From contig CBHTSZ010000004.1 of NCBI GenBank assembly GCA_966095765.1, positions 62,001 through 126,000 on the forward strand: a DNA stretch of 64,000 bases, written 5' to 3'. The notes under the pieces were generated by a model. It saw only the letters and a program-made list of their open reading frames with translations. It made no database searches and was not told the origin of the DNA. The position numbers and the translations under genes are program-made. This document shows positions 42,933 through 52,542 of the stretch, one piece after another. Origin of the DNA: CBHTSZ01 sp966095765 (GTDB lineage: Bacteria > Patescibacteriota > Saccharimonadia > Saccharimonadales > Saccharimonadaceae). Within the stretch, counting starts at the first letter, position 1. Every line of letters begins with the position of its first letter.

Positions 42933-44750
42933 ATGGCGGTACTAACCGACGAGATCCAAACAAAGCTTGAACAACTCTTCATTGAGCAAAAGATGCTCAC
43001 TCCTGATGCAATCGCAGCTGCGAAGGCCAAGGCGAAAACCACTGGCTCGCCGCTTTTGACGCAGCTTGTCCAAGACAAAGTCATCACAAACGAGGACCTC
43101 ACACGAGGTATTGCGACGGTTAGCCAGGTTGCTTACGTGAACCTGACGAACACCGATATTGATCAGGAGACGTTAAAGCTCCTGCCAAAAGACATCGCTG
43201 AGCGTTACATGGCGGTGCCACTCGGGACACTCAAATCATCCACTGTTGGCGGAACACCTCGACTTGCTGTCGCGATGCTCGATGCCAATAACGTCCAGGC
43301 AGTCGACTTTTTGGCGAACAAGATCCGTAAGCCGATCAAGGTATACATGGCCTCCGAGGAGGGGATTCAGCACATCCTCGACCAATACGGGGCAGATCTG
43401 ACCGAGGGGGTTACTGAGGTTCTCGCTTCGGATGTCGATACGTCTCCTGCTGGAGCAAAGCAAGCAGCCGAAGAGCGCAAAGACGCTGAAAGCGCTGCGC
43501 TCGTCATAAAACAAGACTCACCGATTACAAGGGCATTGAACACGATTCTCGAGTACGCTGTACGCGCCAGGGCGTCTGACATCCATATCGAACCAACAGA
43601 GATAGAACTCAAGATTCGCTGTCGTATCGACGGTGTGCTTCGCGAGATCATGAAACTGCCAAAAGGTATCGAACCGGCACTTATCTCTCGTATCAAGATC
43701 CTCAGTAACCTCAAGATTGACGAACACCGCGTTCCGCAGGACGGTCAGTTTGCAGTTCACGTCGCAGGCAAGGATGTCGACCTTCGTATCGCGATCAGCC
43801 CAGTCGTATGGGGCGAGCAGGTGGTCATCCGTCTGCTCGACAAATCTGGCAACAGCTTCAAGCTCGAAGAGATGGGCTACGCCGGCCGCGCCCTCCGGAC
43901 GATCCGAAAGGGTATCAAAAAACCAAACGGCATGATCCTGACTTCGGGACCGACTGGTTCCGGTAAGTCGACCAGTCTCTATGCGCTCGTTCAGGAGATC
44001 AAAGACGATACGGTAAATATCGTGACGCTTGAGGATCCAGTCGAATACAAGATGAACGGTGTTAACCAGATCCAGGTAAACACAGAGGTAGGACTGACCT
44101 TTGCAGCAGGGCTTCGTTCAATTCTCCGTCAAGACCCTGACGTCGTGATGGTTGGTGAGATTCGTGACAAAGAAACAGCAACGCTGGCCGTCCAGGCGGC
44201 ACTGACTGGTCACCTCGTGTTTAGCACGCTGCACACTAACTCCGCTGCCGGAGTGTTGCCACGTCTCCTCGACATGGGTATCGAGCCGTTCTTGATTGCC
44301 AGTACCGTCAACACGGTAATCGGTCAGCGTCTCGTGCGTCGCATCGGCGAGGACAAGGAGACGTACCAGTCATCCGAGCTCGAGACCAAGAGTATTCAGG
44401 AAAATCTCGGCATGATCCTGCCAAAGACTGCTGCCGAGGTAGCTGCCGTATCTCAAGACTTAGGATATAAAGACCTTCCGCTTGCGAACCAAACCGCTTA
44501 TACTTTGACTAAGGGTAAAGATAGCAAGCAGACACCCGGTGGATACAAGGGACGCCTTGGGCTCTACGAAGTCATGGATATTAGTGAAAATATCCAGTCG
44601 CTCATCATCAAACATGCGACAAGTGCTGAGATCCAGCGCCAAGCGATCGCAGAAGGAATGGTGACGATGCGCCAAGATGGATATCTCAAGGCGTTGCAGG
44701 GGCTTACGACGATAGAGGAAGTAAACCGCGTGGCTGCAAACATGGCATAA
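42933..44750 (+). CDS. pilB: Pilus extension ATPase PilB (605 aa)
   Basis: An N-terminal GspE-like domain (~1-170) is followed by the motor: SDIHIEPTEIELKIRCRIDG, P-loop TSGPTGSGKSTSLYAL, the Asp box, Walker B DVVMVGEIRDKETA and TGHLVFSTLHTNSA. The tetracysteine zinc motif normally found near residue 460-510 of PilB/GspE has no Cys here; the region is RRIGEDKETYQSSELETKS then GYKGRLGLYEVMDI. It powers pilin polymerisation from the cytoplasm. Confidence 0.94.
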   Translation: MAVLTDEIQTKLEQLFIEQKMLTPDAIAAAKAKAKTTGSPLLTQLVQDKVITNEDLTRGIATVSQVAYVNLTNTDIDQETLKLLPKDIAERYMAVPLGTLKSSTVGGTPRLAVAMLDANNVQAVDFLANKIRKPIKVYMASEEGIQHILDQYGADLTEGVTEVLASDVDTSPAGAKQAAEERKDAESAALVIKQDSPITRALNTILEYAVRARASDIHIEPTEIELKIRCRIDGVLREIMKLPKGIEPALISRIKILSNLKIDEHRVPQDGQFAVHVAGKDVDLRIAISPVVWGEQVVIRLLDKSGNSFKLEEMGYAGRALRTIRKGIKKPNGMILTSGPTGSGKSTSLYALVQEIKDDTVNIVTLEDPVEYKMNGVNQIQVNTEVGLTFAAGLRSILRQDPDVVMVGEIRDKETATLAVQAALTGHLVFSTLHTNSAAGVLPRLLDMGIEPFLIASTVNTVIGQRLVRRIGEDKETYQSSELETKSIQENLGMILPKTAAEVAAVSQDLGYKDLPLANQTAYTLTKGKDSKQTPGGYKGRLGLYEVMDISENIQSLIIKHATSAEIQRQAIAEGMVTMRQDGYLKALQGLTTIEEVNRVAANMA

Positions 44751-44767
44751 GGAGTGGGGAAGAAGAT

Positions 44768-45841
44768 ATGGAACAAAAACAAGACTTACGCATCGAAACG
44801 CTACTTGAGGACGTGATCCGCAAGCGTGCTTCTGACCTGCACCTTCAGGTCGGGCTGCCGCCGATGCTGCGTATCGATGGTTCTCTGACGGCAGTGCCAG
44901 GCATCCAGCCTCTCGATGAAGAAGGGGTTGAAAAGCTTGTCTTCGCTATCCTCGACCAGGACCAGCAGCAGATCCTCATGAAGGATAAGGAGTTCGACTT
45001 CAGCTTCGCCTTCGGTGACCTCGGCCGTTTCCGTGTGAATGCCTTCCACGAGCGTGGTAACCTCGCGGCTGCACTGCGTCTCATTCCAAACGAAATCAAG
45101 ACCATTGCCGAGCTCGGCATGCCGCAGATCGTAAACAACTTCGCAACCTACCCACGTGGCCTCGTGCTCGTGACTGGTCCGACCGGCTCGGGAAAGTCGA
45201 CAACGCTCGCAGCGATCATCGACCAGATCAATACTGATAAATCACACCACATCATCACGATCGAGGACCCGATCGAGTTTACGCACAAGTCGAAAAAATC
45301 AGTTGTCGTACAGCGTGAAGTTCACTACGATACGTACTCGTTTAGTGCCGCGCTTCGTTCAAGCCTCCGTCAAGACCCTGACGTCGTGCTCATCGGTGAG
45401 ATGCGTGACCTTGAAACGATTTCGGCAGCGATCACGATCGCTGAGACAGGTCACCTTGTCTTTGCAACACTGCACACCAACAGCGCGGCCCAGTCGATCG
45501 ACCGTATGATTGACGTCTTCCCGCCACATCAGCAGCCACAGATCCGGGCGCAGCTCGCAAACATCCTCATGGCTATCTGTTCCCAGCGCCTCGTACCAAT
45601 GATCGGTGGTGGTCGAGCGGTAGCTGCGGAAATCCTTGTGGCGACTCCGGCAGTCCGTAATATCATCCGTGAAGGCAAGACACACCAGCTCGATGCAGTG
45701 ATCCAGACCGGTGGTGATCAGGGGATGCAGTCTATGGATAAGACCCTTGTGGGTCTCGTACAGGCAGGGCAGGTTACCTTCGAGGAAGCACGAAACTTCG
45801 CAGTCGACCTCACAGAATTTGACAGGATGATGAGGGGCTAG
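44768..45841 (+). CDS. pilT: Pilus retraction ATPase PilT (357 aa)
   Basis: SDLHLQVGLPPMLRIDGSL, P-loop TGPTGSGKSTTLAAII, Walker B DVVLIGEMRDLETI, the His box TGHLVFATLHTNSA and the PilT-specific AVRNIIREGKTHQ (AIRNLIRE motif). Retraction gives twitching motility and pulling force. Having both PilB and PilT means the pilus is dynamic. It is preceded by AAGGAGTGGGG. Confidence 0.95.
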   Translation: MEQKQDLRIETLLEDVIRKRASDLHLQVGLPPMLRIDGSLTAVPGIQPLDEEGVEKLVFAILDQDQQQILMKDKEFDFSFAFGDLGRFRVNAFHERGNLAAALRLIPNEIKTIAELGMPQIVNNFATYPRGLVLVTGPTGSGKSTTLAAIIDQINTDKSHHIITIEDPIEFTHKSKKSVVVQREVHYDTYSFSAALRSSLRQDPDVVLIGEMRDLETISAAITIAETGHLVFATLHTNSAAQSIDRMIDVFPPHQQPQIRAQLANILMAICSQRLVPMIGGGRAVAAEILVATPAVRNIIREGKTHQLDAVIQTGGDQGMQSMDKTLVGLVQAGQVTFEEARNFAVDLTEFDRMMRG

Positions 45842-45844
45842 ACG

Positions 45845-47056
45845 GTGTTAAACTTTACCTATAAAGCCAGGGACCTCGCGAGCAACAAAGTTATCAGCTC
45901 GACAGTGCAGGCCGAGTCAGAGGCCGAAGCAGGCAAACTCCTCATGGGACGAAACCTTGTGCCGCTCTCGATCACGCCCGAAGGTGAAAGCGCCGGTATT
46001 CTCGATAAATTTACGAACCGTATCTCTACGAAAGACCGTGTTGTCTTTACCAGGCAGTTGTCGACACTGATCGGCGCAGGCTTGCCGCTCACGCAGAGCC
46101 TCCATACCGTACAGGAACAAACGACGAACAAAAAGCTTAAAGCAATTGTTCAAAACATCATCTCAAGTGTTGAGGCTGGTAGTACACTAGCAAACGCCTT
46201 CGATAAGGAAGGTATCTTCAGTGAACTGTTTATTGCGCTCATTGCAGCCGGTGAGGTGAGTGGTACGCTCGATAAAGCCCTTGAGCGTATCGCGAACCAG
46301 CAGGAGAAAGACGCTGAGATCGCAAGCAAGGTGCGCGGTGCTATGGTGTATCCGGGTATCGTACTTGGTGTCATGGTCGGTGTTGTGGTCTTCATGCTCA
46401 CAAACGTCGTGCCGCAGATCGAAAATCTCTACGATAGTCTCGGAAAAGACCTACCATTCCTGACCCAGCTCATGGTCAACGCAGCCCATGCACTCACTAA
46501 ATACTGGTACATAATGGTTATCGTACTTGGCGTCGGGTTCTTTTATCTCAAGCGCTACGTCAAAACACCGAGTGGAAAACGTCAGGCAGACACACTTAAG
46601 CTCAAGTTGCCGCTCTTTGGCAACCTCTTTAGTATTCTATTCATGGCGCGCTTTACTCGCACCGGCGAGACGCTCCTTATGAGTGGTGTGCCGATGCTCG
46701 AAATGCTCAGGATCGCAGGGCAATCGGTTGGAAATATCCCAGTCCAAGAAGCGCTCGCACGAACGTCAGAAAAGGTAAAGAGTGGTAAATCACTCGCAAA
46801 GTCCCTCAAAAATGAACCACTTATCCTCCCGCTCGTACCTCAAATGATCAGCATCGGTGAGCAATCGGGTGGCGTTGACACGATGATGGGCAAGGCAGCG
46901 ACTTTCTATGAAAATGAGCTTGATAACGCGATCAAGAACATCTCGACTGCTATCGAGCCGATCCTGATGGTCTGTCTCGCGGTCGTAGCCGGTGGTATGG
47001 TTGGAGCGATTCTGTTCCCGATCTATAGCCTCGTCGGTAATAACGGCATTAGCTAG
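45845..47056 (+). CDS. pilC: Pilus inner-membrane platform protein PilC
   Basis: 403 aa, with two T2SSF domains: RQLSTLIGAGLPLTQSLHTV and its repeat RTGETLLMSGVPMLEMLRIA, and three membrane helices (~170-195, ~220-240, ~372-395). It anchors the motors and passes pilins into the fibre. The start is GTG, 3 nt after pilT. Confidence 0.94.
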   Translation: MLNFTYKARDLASNKVISSTVQAESEAEAGKLLMGRNLVPLSITPEGESAGILDKFTNRISTKDRVVFTRQLSTLIGAGLPLTQSLHTVQEQTTNKKLKAIVQNIISSVEAGSTLANAFDKEGIFSELFIALIAAGEVSGTLDKALERIANQQEKDAEIASKVRGAMVYPGIVLGVMVGVVVFMLTNVVPQIENLYDSLGKDLPFLTQLMVNAAHALTKYWYIMVIVLGVGFFYLKRYVKTPSGKRQADTLKLKLPLFGNLFSILFMARFTRTGETLLMSGVPMLEMLRIAGQSVGNIPVQEALARTSEKVKSGKSLAKSLKNEPLILPLVPQMISIGEQSGGVDTMMGKAATFYENELDNAIKNISTAIEPILMVCLAVVAGGMVGAILFPIYSLVGNNGIS

Positions 47057-47069
47057 AGATAGAAAACTA

Positions 47070-47123
47070 TTGCATCGTACAGGGCGACTATATACAATCA
47101 TAAGCAGTATGGGTATGCCCATA
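47070..47123 (+). promoter_or_regulatory. Major pilin promoter TTGCAT-17-TACAAT and leader hairpin
   Basis: The hexamers are at 47070-47075 and 47093-47098. The leader carries TATGGG-TATG-CCCATA (47108-47123), which could stabilise an abundant pilin mRNA. A separate promoter fits a highly expressed major pilin. Confidence 0.7.
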
Positions 47124-47172
47124 GGTATTACAAATTCAGTAAGCACTAACCGAAAGGGTGGGAAATAGTAGC

Positions 47173-47649
47173 ATGAATACTCAAAATAAAACCAAAGGAT
47201 TCACGATCATCGAGGTCGTCCTCGTCCTCGCGATCGCTGGACTGATCTTCCTGATGGTCTTCCTCGCACTGCCAGCTCTCCAGCGCAACCAGCGTGACCA
47301 GCAGCGCACCGGTGACCTCGGTCGCTTGATCTCAGCGGTACAGTCGTACAAGTCAAACAACCAGGGTAAGCGTCCACTCGACATGGGCGGTCCAACAGGC
47401 TCTACGAACATCATTGGTAGCACTTACCTCGACAACTTCCGTACGCCAGCTGGTGACGACTACGTACTAACAGCCGGTCCTACTCTTGCAGGTACAGCTA
47501 CTCCGTCTACTACAAAGCCAGCAGACGAAAAGACGATCAACTACTACATCAACAAGACATGTAGTGACGCAGCTGCAGCAACGACATCAGGAAAGATAGC
47601 ACTTGTTATCTGGCAAGAGAACTCTGGCCAGCGCTGCCAAGAGCTCTAG
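47173..47649 (+). CDS. pilA: Type IV major pilin (158 aa)
   Basis: KTKGFTIIEVVLVLAIAGLI is a class III prepilin signal: cleavage after Gly, Phe1, Glu5. The N-terminal helix continues to ~residue 50, and a small globular domain has two Cys (NKTCSDAAAA and GQRCQEL) that can form a disulfide. It has its own promoter and terminator. ATG 47173 is preferred over GTG 47158, which would lie too close to the Shine-Dalgarno sequence. Confidence 0.92.
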   Translation: MNTQNKTKGFTIIEVVLVLAIAGLIFLMVFLALPALQRNQRDQQRTGDLGRLISAVQSYKSNNQGKRPLDMGGPTGSTNIIGSTYLDNFRTPAGDDYVLTAGPTLAGTATPSTTKPADEKTINYYINKTCSDAAAATTSGKIALVIWQENSGQRCQEL

Positions 47650-47665
47650 TTAGTCGGTTATTCCC

Positions 47666-47698
47666 AAAAAGACTCCCTTTAAAGCAGGGAGTCTTTTT
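47666..47698 (+). terminator. Pilin terminator, 13-bp stem with T tail
   Basis: AAAAAGACTCCCT (47666-47678) pairs perfectly with AGGGAGTCTTTTT (47686-47698). Confidence 0.9.
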
Positions 47699-47731
47699 AT
47701 AGGCTGAAATCTGTTACCATAAGAAGGATAT

Positions 47732-48532
47732 ATGTACTTTCTTTTACTGTTTTATTTCTTTATCATCGGCGCAGCATTTGGGAGCTTTGCGGGAGCGATG
47801 GCGTGGCGGATCCACGTTCGTCGTGACGTTGTTCGAGAGCGGTCTGAGTGCGAACACTGTCACCATACCCTTGCTTGGTTTGATCTCGTACCAATCATCA
47901 GTTGGTTGAGCTTGCGTGGTCGCTGTCGCTACTGCCGCAAACCGATAGGGGTGTCAGCGCTCCTGCTTGAGGTGGGGCTTGGAGCCGCCTATACAGTCTC
48001 GTTTGTTGCTTGGCCATATGGGTGGAGTGGACTCGGTATCGCGCTGTTTATCCTCTGGCTCGTTTCTCTGGTGATTCTGACGATTCTTTTCATCTATGAC
48101 GTCCGTCACTCATTGCTACCGGATGTGCTCGTTTGGCCACTGACGGCTCTGGGCGTTATCGGGTTTGGTTTGCTTATGTTGCTTCAAACAACTCCGTATC
48201 TCCAGTGGCCGCTGGAGGCGTTCCTGGCGCTTCTACCGATCAGTGGCGTGTACTTACTGCTCTATATGGTATCGGGTGGTCGTTGGATCGGTTTTGGTGA
48301 TGTCAAGCTGGGGCTCTTCATGGGGCTTATTTTGGGATGGCAGGGGGGCGCACTCGCACTCCTTATCGCTAACTATCTCGGGTTTTTCTGGATCCTCCCA
48401 TCACTGCTTCGAGGCAGGGTGAATCGAAGCGCCCGGATGCCGTTCGGGCCATTTCTGATCGCGGCAACATTCGTCGTTTTTTTATGGGGTCAAACCCTCA
48501 TTGCCTGGCTCAGTGATTTCTTGATGATATAG
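47732..48532 (+). CDS. pilD: Prepilin peptidase / N-methyltransferase PilD
   Basis: 266 aa, polytopic. Zinc cysteines C40, C43, C65 and C68 lie in CEHC and CRYC. The aspartic protease residues lie in FIYDVRHSLLPD and IGFGDVKLGLF (GxGD motif). It processes the major pilin upstream and the four pilin-like proteins downstream. Confidence 0.95.
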   Translation: MYFLLLFYFFIIGAAFGSFAGAMAWRIHVRRDVVRERSECEHCHHTLAWFDLVPIISWLSLRGRCRYCRKPIGVSALLLEVGLGAAYTVSFVAWPYGWSGLGIALFILWLVSLVILTILFIYDVRHSLLPDVLVWPLTALGVIGFGLLMLLQTTPYLQWPLEAFLALLPISGVYLLLYMVSGGRWIGFGDVKLGLFMGLILGWQGGALALLIANYLGFFWILPSLLRGRVNRSARMPFGPFLIAATFVVFLWGQTLIAWLSDFLMI

Positions 48533-48556
48533 ACATGTATCCCATAGTGCTTGTGC

Positions 48557-48562
48557 TATAAT
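48557..48562 (+). promoter_or_regulatory. Extended -10 TGC-TATAAT for the minor pilin cluster
   Basis: A consensus TATAAT with upstream TGC, 11 nt before ATG 48574. No clear -35. Predicts a leaderless mRNA. Confidence 0.6.
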
Positions 48563-48573
48563 CACAAATAAGC

Positions 48574-49368
48574 ATGGGTAGGCAAGCAGGTTACACGATT
48601 GTCGAGGTACTGTTATTTCTCGCACTAACAGGTTTGCTTATCATGGCCGTTTTGGCTGGATTTAACGGTGCCATCAACAATAACCGTAAAACTGACACTA
48701 CCCGCTCATTTGAGTCTGCGATTGAAGCTGAGTATTCGAGAGTGAGGACTGGGGAAGCGAGCCGGCCGACAACCGACGGCAAAGCCGTTTGCGTGGCCCA
48801 GGAAGCCTACTCAGGAGCCTCAAACGAGTGTCTCGTTATCGGTAAGCTGTTAAGGTTTGTGAACGGCTCTACCGTCAATGTCTATAATGTTGTCTCGAAT
48901 ATTAAGGCTGACACCGCCTGTGCTGCGACGTATCCACGAGGTGTTGAGGCACTACGCTGCTACCACCCGCGTGTCCGTGATATGGGCGAGCTCTCCAACA
49001 AGATCGAACCGCTATGGCAGGCAACGGTCGTACGTCCTGTATTTCGACAAAAGTCCAATCCTCTGGTCTACATGACCGACACCAATCTACTTGTATTCTT
49101 ACGTCACCCAACGTCAGAACTGGTCTATATCTTGCCAATACAGGTTCCAGACGCGTCACTGCCTAACGCCGCCGGCGAAGAGTACCCGATCCCTGACGCT
49201 GCATTTGATAGCGAGTATGCAAACACAAAGGGACAGATCTGCATCAAGCATGCTGAGTTTCCAACTCCGAAGACGTATATCCATTTCAGCGGAGGCGAGG
49301 GCGTGAGCTCTATCGACATGGCTGATGGGCCGCTGCTCGTTGGGTCAGGAGCGCCAGCGTGCAGCTAA
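48574..49368 (+). CDS. Minor pilin (264 aa)
   Basis: A short leader then GYTIVEVLLFLALTGLLIMA: prepilin cleavage site with Tyr1 and Glu5. The C-terminal domain is large for a pilin and has ~7 Cys. It is the first of four overlapping pilin-like genes, the usual pattern of a tip-initiation complex (PilV/W/X, FimU/GspHIJK-like). Confidence 0.85.
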   Translation: MGRQAGYTIVEVLLFLALTGLLIMAVLAGFNGAINNNRKTDTTRSFESAIEAEYSRVRTGEASRPTTDGKAVCVAQEAYSGASNECLVIGKLLRFVNGSTVNVYNVVSNIKADTACAATYPRGVEALRCYHPRVRDMGELSNKIEPLWQATVVRPVFRQKSNPLVYMTDTNLLVFLRHPTSELVYILPIQVPDASLPNAAGEEYPIPDAAFDSEYANTKGQICIKHAEFPTPKTYIHFSGGEGVSSIDMADGPLLVGSGAPACS

Positions 49369-50558
49369 AGCGTCGTAAGCAAGCCGGCGATACCCTTGTA
49401 GAGGTATTGCTCGCCTTTTCAATATTCGGTCTTGCGGCTACAACGATCATTCGAACGATGAATGACGGTTTCACTCGTATGTTTAGCAGTGGGCAGCAGT
49501 CACAGATACAGTCGGTGATGCGCGGACAGATCGCTATCATCCAAAAAGCCCATGCAGACGAGGTGCAAGATCCTGCATCGGATACATGGGACACGGTTGT
49601 GAGCGCGATCAGCCCGGCAAACGACACGACCAGCCCAGCACTTGCCGCTGACCAACGCGACGACGTCGTCAATGCTGATGGTTGTACGTACTCGAAAAAT
49701 AAAAATCGAATCTACTTCACGACTGATTCCGGAGCTACGTGGACAACGCCAAGTCTCAAGACTGGCTCTACGGCAGGTGATGTTGCCGTTGCGCCAAGCG
49801 GCGAGACGCCGGTGCCTGATGGTGTGTCGATATGGGTGGAGGCAAAGCAGACCAAGCACGGTGATGTTGGGTCTAACGGAAAGCCTAACAACGGGCGAGG
49901 CTACTATGACTTCTATGCCAAGGCTTGTTGGTCCGACGGCAGGGTGAATCGCCAGATTAAAACCGTTACGCGTCTCTACGAATTGGTCGCAGCTCCTGGC
50001 GAAGGTTCGCCGGTGACACCGCCGACGCCACCAGCGGATGAGGTAGTCAACCCGATTTCTATCGCAGGCAACGCTTATATCGCTGGCAAGTGTGTCACGA
50101 TTAGCGATCTTGAGCGAACCGAAGCTATGGGCGCGCCGGCTTATGCACTCTATAGCAGTCCGGCGCCTTCAGGTACCTACCCCTGTAAGACGACCGGTGA
50201 CGGCGGTGTTGTGAGCTGTTCTAACTATGACGTAGGCTATGCCTCGCAGGTGACGGCTCCGGGTAAATACCTCCTGACGCTGCAATACAAGGACATAGCG
50301 TGCTCAACGAGCGCCACCCAGACGCTTAGCGCGGGAGGTGCCTACTACTACCGCGTCCAGGTCTACATCAATAACAATGTTGTTGGCAATATGGTCCTCA
50401 ACCCCGATACGTCTTCAGGCACGCTTGTGATTGATTCAATCCCTCCGGGGGCTGAGATTGGCTTCCGCTGGTGGAATAACCACTGGTTCAGCCCGGCCGA
50501 TCCTTCCGGCAAGGACCCAGATTTTACCATCCTTCGCGTTAAACTGGATAAACAATGA
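49359..50558 (+). CDS. Large minor pilin (399 aa)
   Basis: KQAGDTLVEVLLAFSIFGLA is a prepilin signal with Asp at position 1 in place of the usual Phe and Glu5 kept. The globular domain is ~350 residues with a Pro-rich hinge (SPVTPPTPPADEV), suggesting an adhesive second domain at the pilus tip. The start is GTG inside the previous gene (10-nt overlap). Confidence 0.82.
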   Translation: MQLKRRKQAGDTLVEVLLAFSIFGLAATTIIRTMNDGFTRMFSSGQQSQIQSVMRGQIAIIQKAHADEVQDPASDTWDTVVSAISPANDTTSPALAADQRDDVVNADGCTYSKNKNRIYFTTDSGATWTTPSLKTGSTAGDVAVAPSGETPVPDGVSIWVEAKQTKHGDVGSNGKPNNGRGYYDFYAKACWSDGRVNRQIKTVTRLYELVAAPGEGSPVTPPTPPADEVVNPISIAGNAYIAGKCVTISDLERTEAMGAPAYALYSSPAPSGTYPCKTTGDGGVVSCSNYDVGYASQVTAPGKYLLTLQYKDIACSTSATQTLSAGGAYYYRVQVYINNNVVGNMVLNPDTSSGTLVIDSIPPGAEIGFRWWNNHWFSPADPSGKDPDFTILRVKLDKQ

Positions 50559-51286
50559 TGAAAAAAACAAAAACTCTATCCCCTCAGAACGGTTTTACGC
50601 TCGTCGAGCTTACACTTGCGATCGCCTTCCTCGGATCACTCGTCCTACTTTCGTCTTCTATCATCATCTCAACCATCAACGTCTACAACAAAGGCGTTGC
50701 TATCAAGCAGATAAACCAAGCCGGCCGGGCACTCGCTGAGGATATCACTCGCCTCACGAGCCGCGGCTCAAAGATTGAGGTTGCTGATCATGGCCGTGCT
50801 GGATACCTTTGCGTCAAAGAGTCCAACGCATGGCGATCATATACCTGGAATTCGATCGAGCGGGGAGAGGGCACGACACCAGTTACCGATATTCCTGATG
50901 CTGCTCGTCGCCAGTACACTCTCGCATCCCAGCCGATCTCATTGGTGCGTTCAAACGATGGTATCGATGGCTACTCGTACTGTTCGTTACCACAGGGATC
51001 GGACGTCGGCTTGCCTACCGATAAGGTGACACCACTCTTGACGGATCAGGTGCGGATTTTGAGCGTCGATATTGTCTCGAGCAATGATCCTGCGCTGAGA
51101 AAAATTGCGTTCTGGATCGGTACCTATGACTCGAGTGGAACGGTTCCAAATATGACACCTGAATATATTGCCGCCACTCCGACCGAATCGGCTTTTTGGC
51201 GATGCAAGGGCGGCAGCCTGGGTGATTTCTGCGCAGTTTCAAAGTTTGAAACAGTCATATATACTCCAAACGTTGAAGGATGGTAA
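50555..51286 (+). CDS. Minor pilin, PilW-like (243 aa)
   Basis: NGFTLVELTLAIAFLGSLVL is a standard class III prepilin signal. A helical spine runs to ~residue 70, then a beta domain with three cysteines (CVKE, CSLP, CKGG) and a late DFCAV. Tandem ATGATG start overlapping the previous stop. Confidence 0.85.
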   Translation: MMKKTKTLSPQNGFTLVELTLAIAFLGSLVLLSSSIIISTINVYNKGVAIKQINQAGRALAEDITRLTSRGSKIEVADHGRAGYLCVKESNAWRSYTWNSIERGEGTTPVTDIPDAARRQYTLASQPISLVRSNDGIDGYSYCSLPQGSDVGLPTDKVTPLLTDQVRILSVDIVSSNDPALRKIAFWIGTYDSSGTVPNMTPEYIAATPTESAFWRCKGGSLGDFCAVSKFETVIYTPNVEGW

Positions 51287-52542
51287 AGATGAAAACTAGC
51301 AAAGACACAGTGAACAGCAGGGTACGGGAGCAGGGTGTTGCCTCGATCTTGACGGTTATATTCTTTATACTTATTGCTTCGGTCATCGCGACGGGCTTTA
51401 TGCGCCTCAGTCTCAATGAAGGTCAGCAATCTCTCGAGGATAGTCTGTCAAAGTCAGCCCTTGCTGCTGCATATTCTGGTGTCAGCGACGCAAAGCGAGC
51501 TCTCCTATACTGTCTGCAGTACAAGAATGACCCTGTTGGCCATCCTGAATGTGACGAGAACCAACCGGCAGGTATCAATAACCCAAATTGCCGCGGCTTT
51601 TTCGAGAACCAGACTCTGCGTGAAGCGATAGGTATCCCGGAGCCAGATGCAGCAACCGGTGCTATCCGCGTCGGGGATGACCCAACACAGGCAACAAACG
51701 AGCGTTACACCTGCGTGACGATCGCTAACGATACGTTTGATGTTTCCGAACGACTAACGGTTGATCAGCCGGATAGTAATACGACCCTCATACCACTGAG
51801 GAGTGCTTCTGCGTTCAGTGCGGTTCGTATCACGTGGCACCGTGCAGCGGGCGCTAACCTTACGAACCTGAACTATGGCGGCCTCGGTAACGAGGTAAGG
51901 GCTAACTATCGTGACTCTGATGCATACGGTACGTATTTTAAGTGGAGTCCTAGCTGGCCAGCACTGCTCAAGATGTCGCTCTATGGCCACCCACGCAGCG
52001 GTATCGCTTATACCGACAGTGCAGATCCGAACCTGGACGGCTCCGTCAATATCAAAGAATCGACCGCTTATCTCTATCCTCGGGGCTCTACGACGCCGCT
52101 TAGCGTAGGCGTAGGCGCCCTGATTCCTCGACAGCTCACAAACTGTAATGCAGGTAGTCCTCACGTCGTAGCCGGTGATGAGTACCTCTGTCAGATCCTT
52201 ATCACTGATCTCACCTCTGATCCAGCCTTTAATCCTGCAAGTAACGTACTTTACCTGCAGTTGAGCGCTATGTACAACGATACCGATTTTGTCGTTGAGC
52301 TGCTTGGTAACAGCGGTAACCCTGTGAAATTTGACGATGTAAGCCCTGAGATCGATGCGACCGGCGCAGTCGAAGACACGTATCGCCGTGTCAAGGTTCG
52401 TGTGCGCTACCAGGGAAGTACGCCTATCCTTCCAAACGCCATTGATACCGGCGCGGGTATTTGTAAAGACTTTAGGGTTGGTGCTGACCCGAATATCTTT
52501 ACTGAGAACTGTGGCTACGGCACCATTCCACATGCTCACTAA
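51280..52542 (+). CDS. PilX/GspK-like pilus protein (420 aa)
   Basis: The N-terminus EQGVASILTVIFFILIASVI is a hydrophobic pilin-like helix preceded by QG, with Ala in place of the usual Glu5, as in PilX/GspK tip proteins that start a pilus. A long exported region has several cysteines. It overlaps the previous gene; ATG 51289 is an equally good start. It converges with the Xer gene. Confidence 0.78.
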   Translation: MVKMKTSKDTVNSRVREQGVASILTVIFFILIASVIATGFMRLSLNEGQQSLEDSLSKSALAAAYSGVSDAKRALLYCLQYKNDPVGHPECDENQPAGINNPNCRGFFENQTLREAIGIPEPDAATGAIRVGDDPTQATNERYTCVTIANDTFDVSERLTVDQPDSNTTLIPLRSASAFSAVRITWHRAAGANLTNLNYGGLGNEVRANYRDSDAYGTYFKWSPSWPALLKMSLYGHPRSGIAYTDSADPNLDGSVNIKESTAYLYPRGSTTPLSVGVGALIPRQLTNCNAGSPHVVAGDEYLCQILITDLTSDPAFNPASNVLYLQLSAMYNDTDFVVELLGNSGNPVKFDDVSPEIDATGAVEDTYRRVKVRVRYQGSTPILPNAIDTGAGICKDFRVGADPNIFTENCGYGTIPHAH

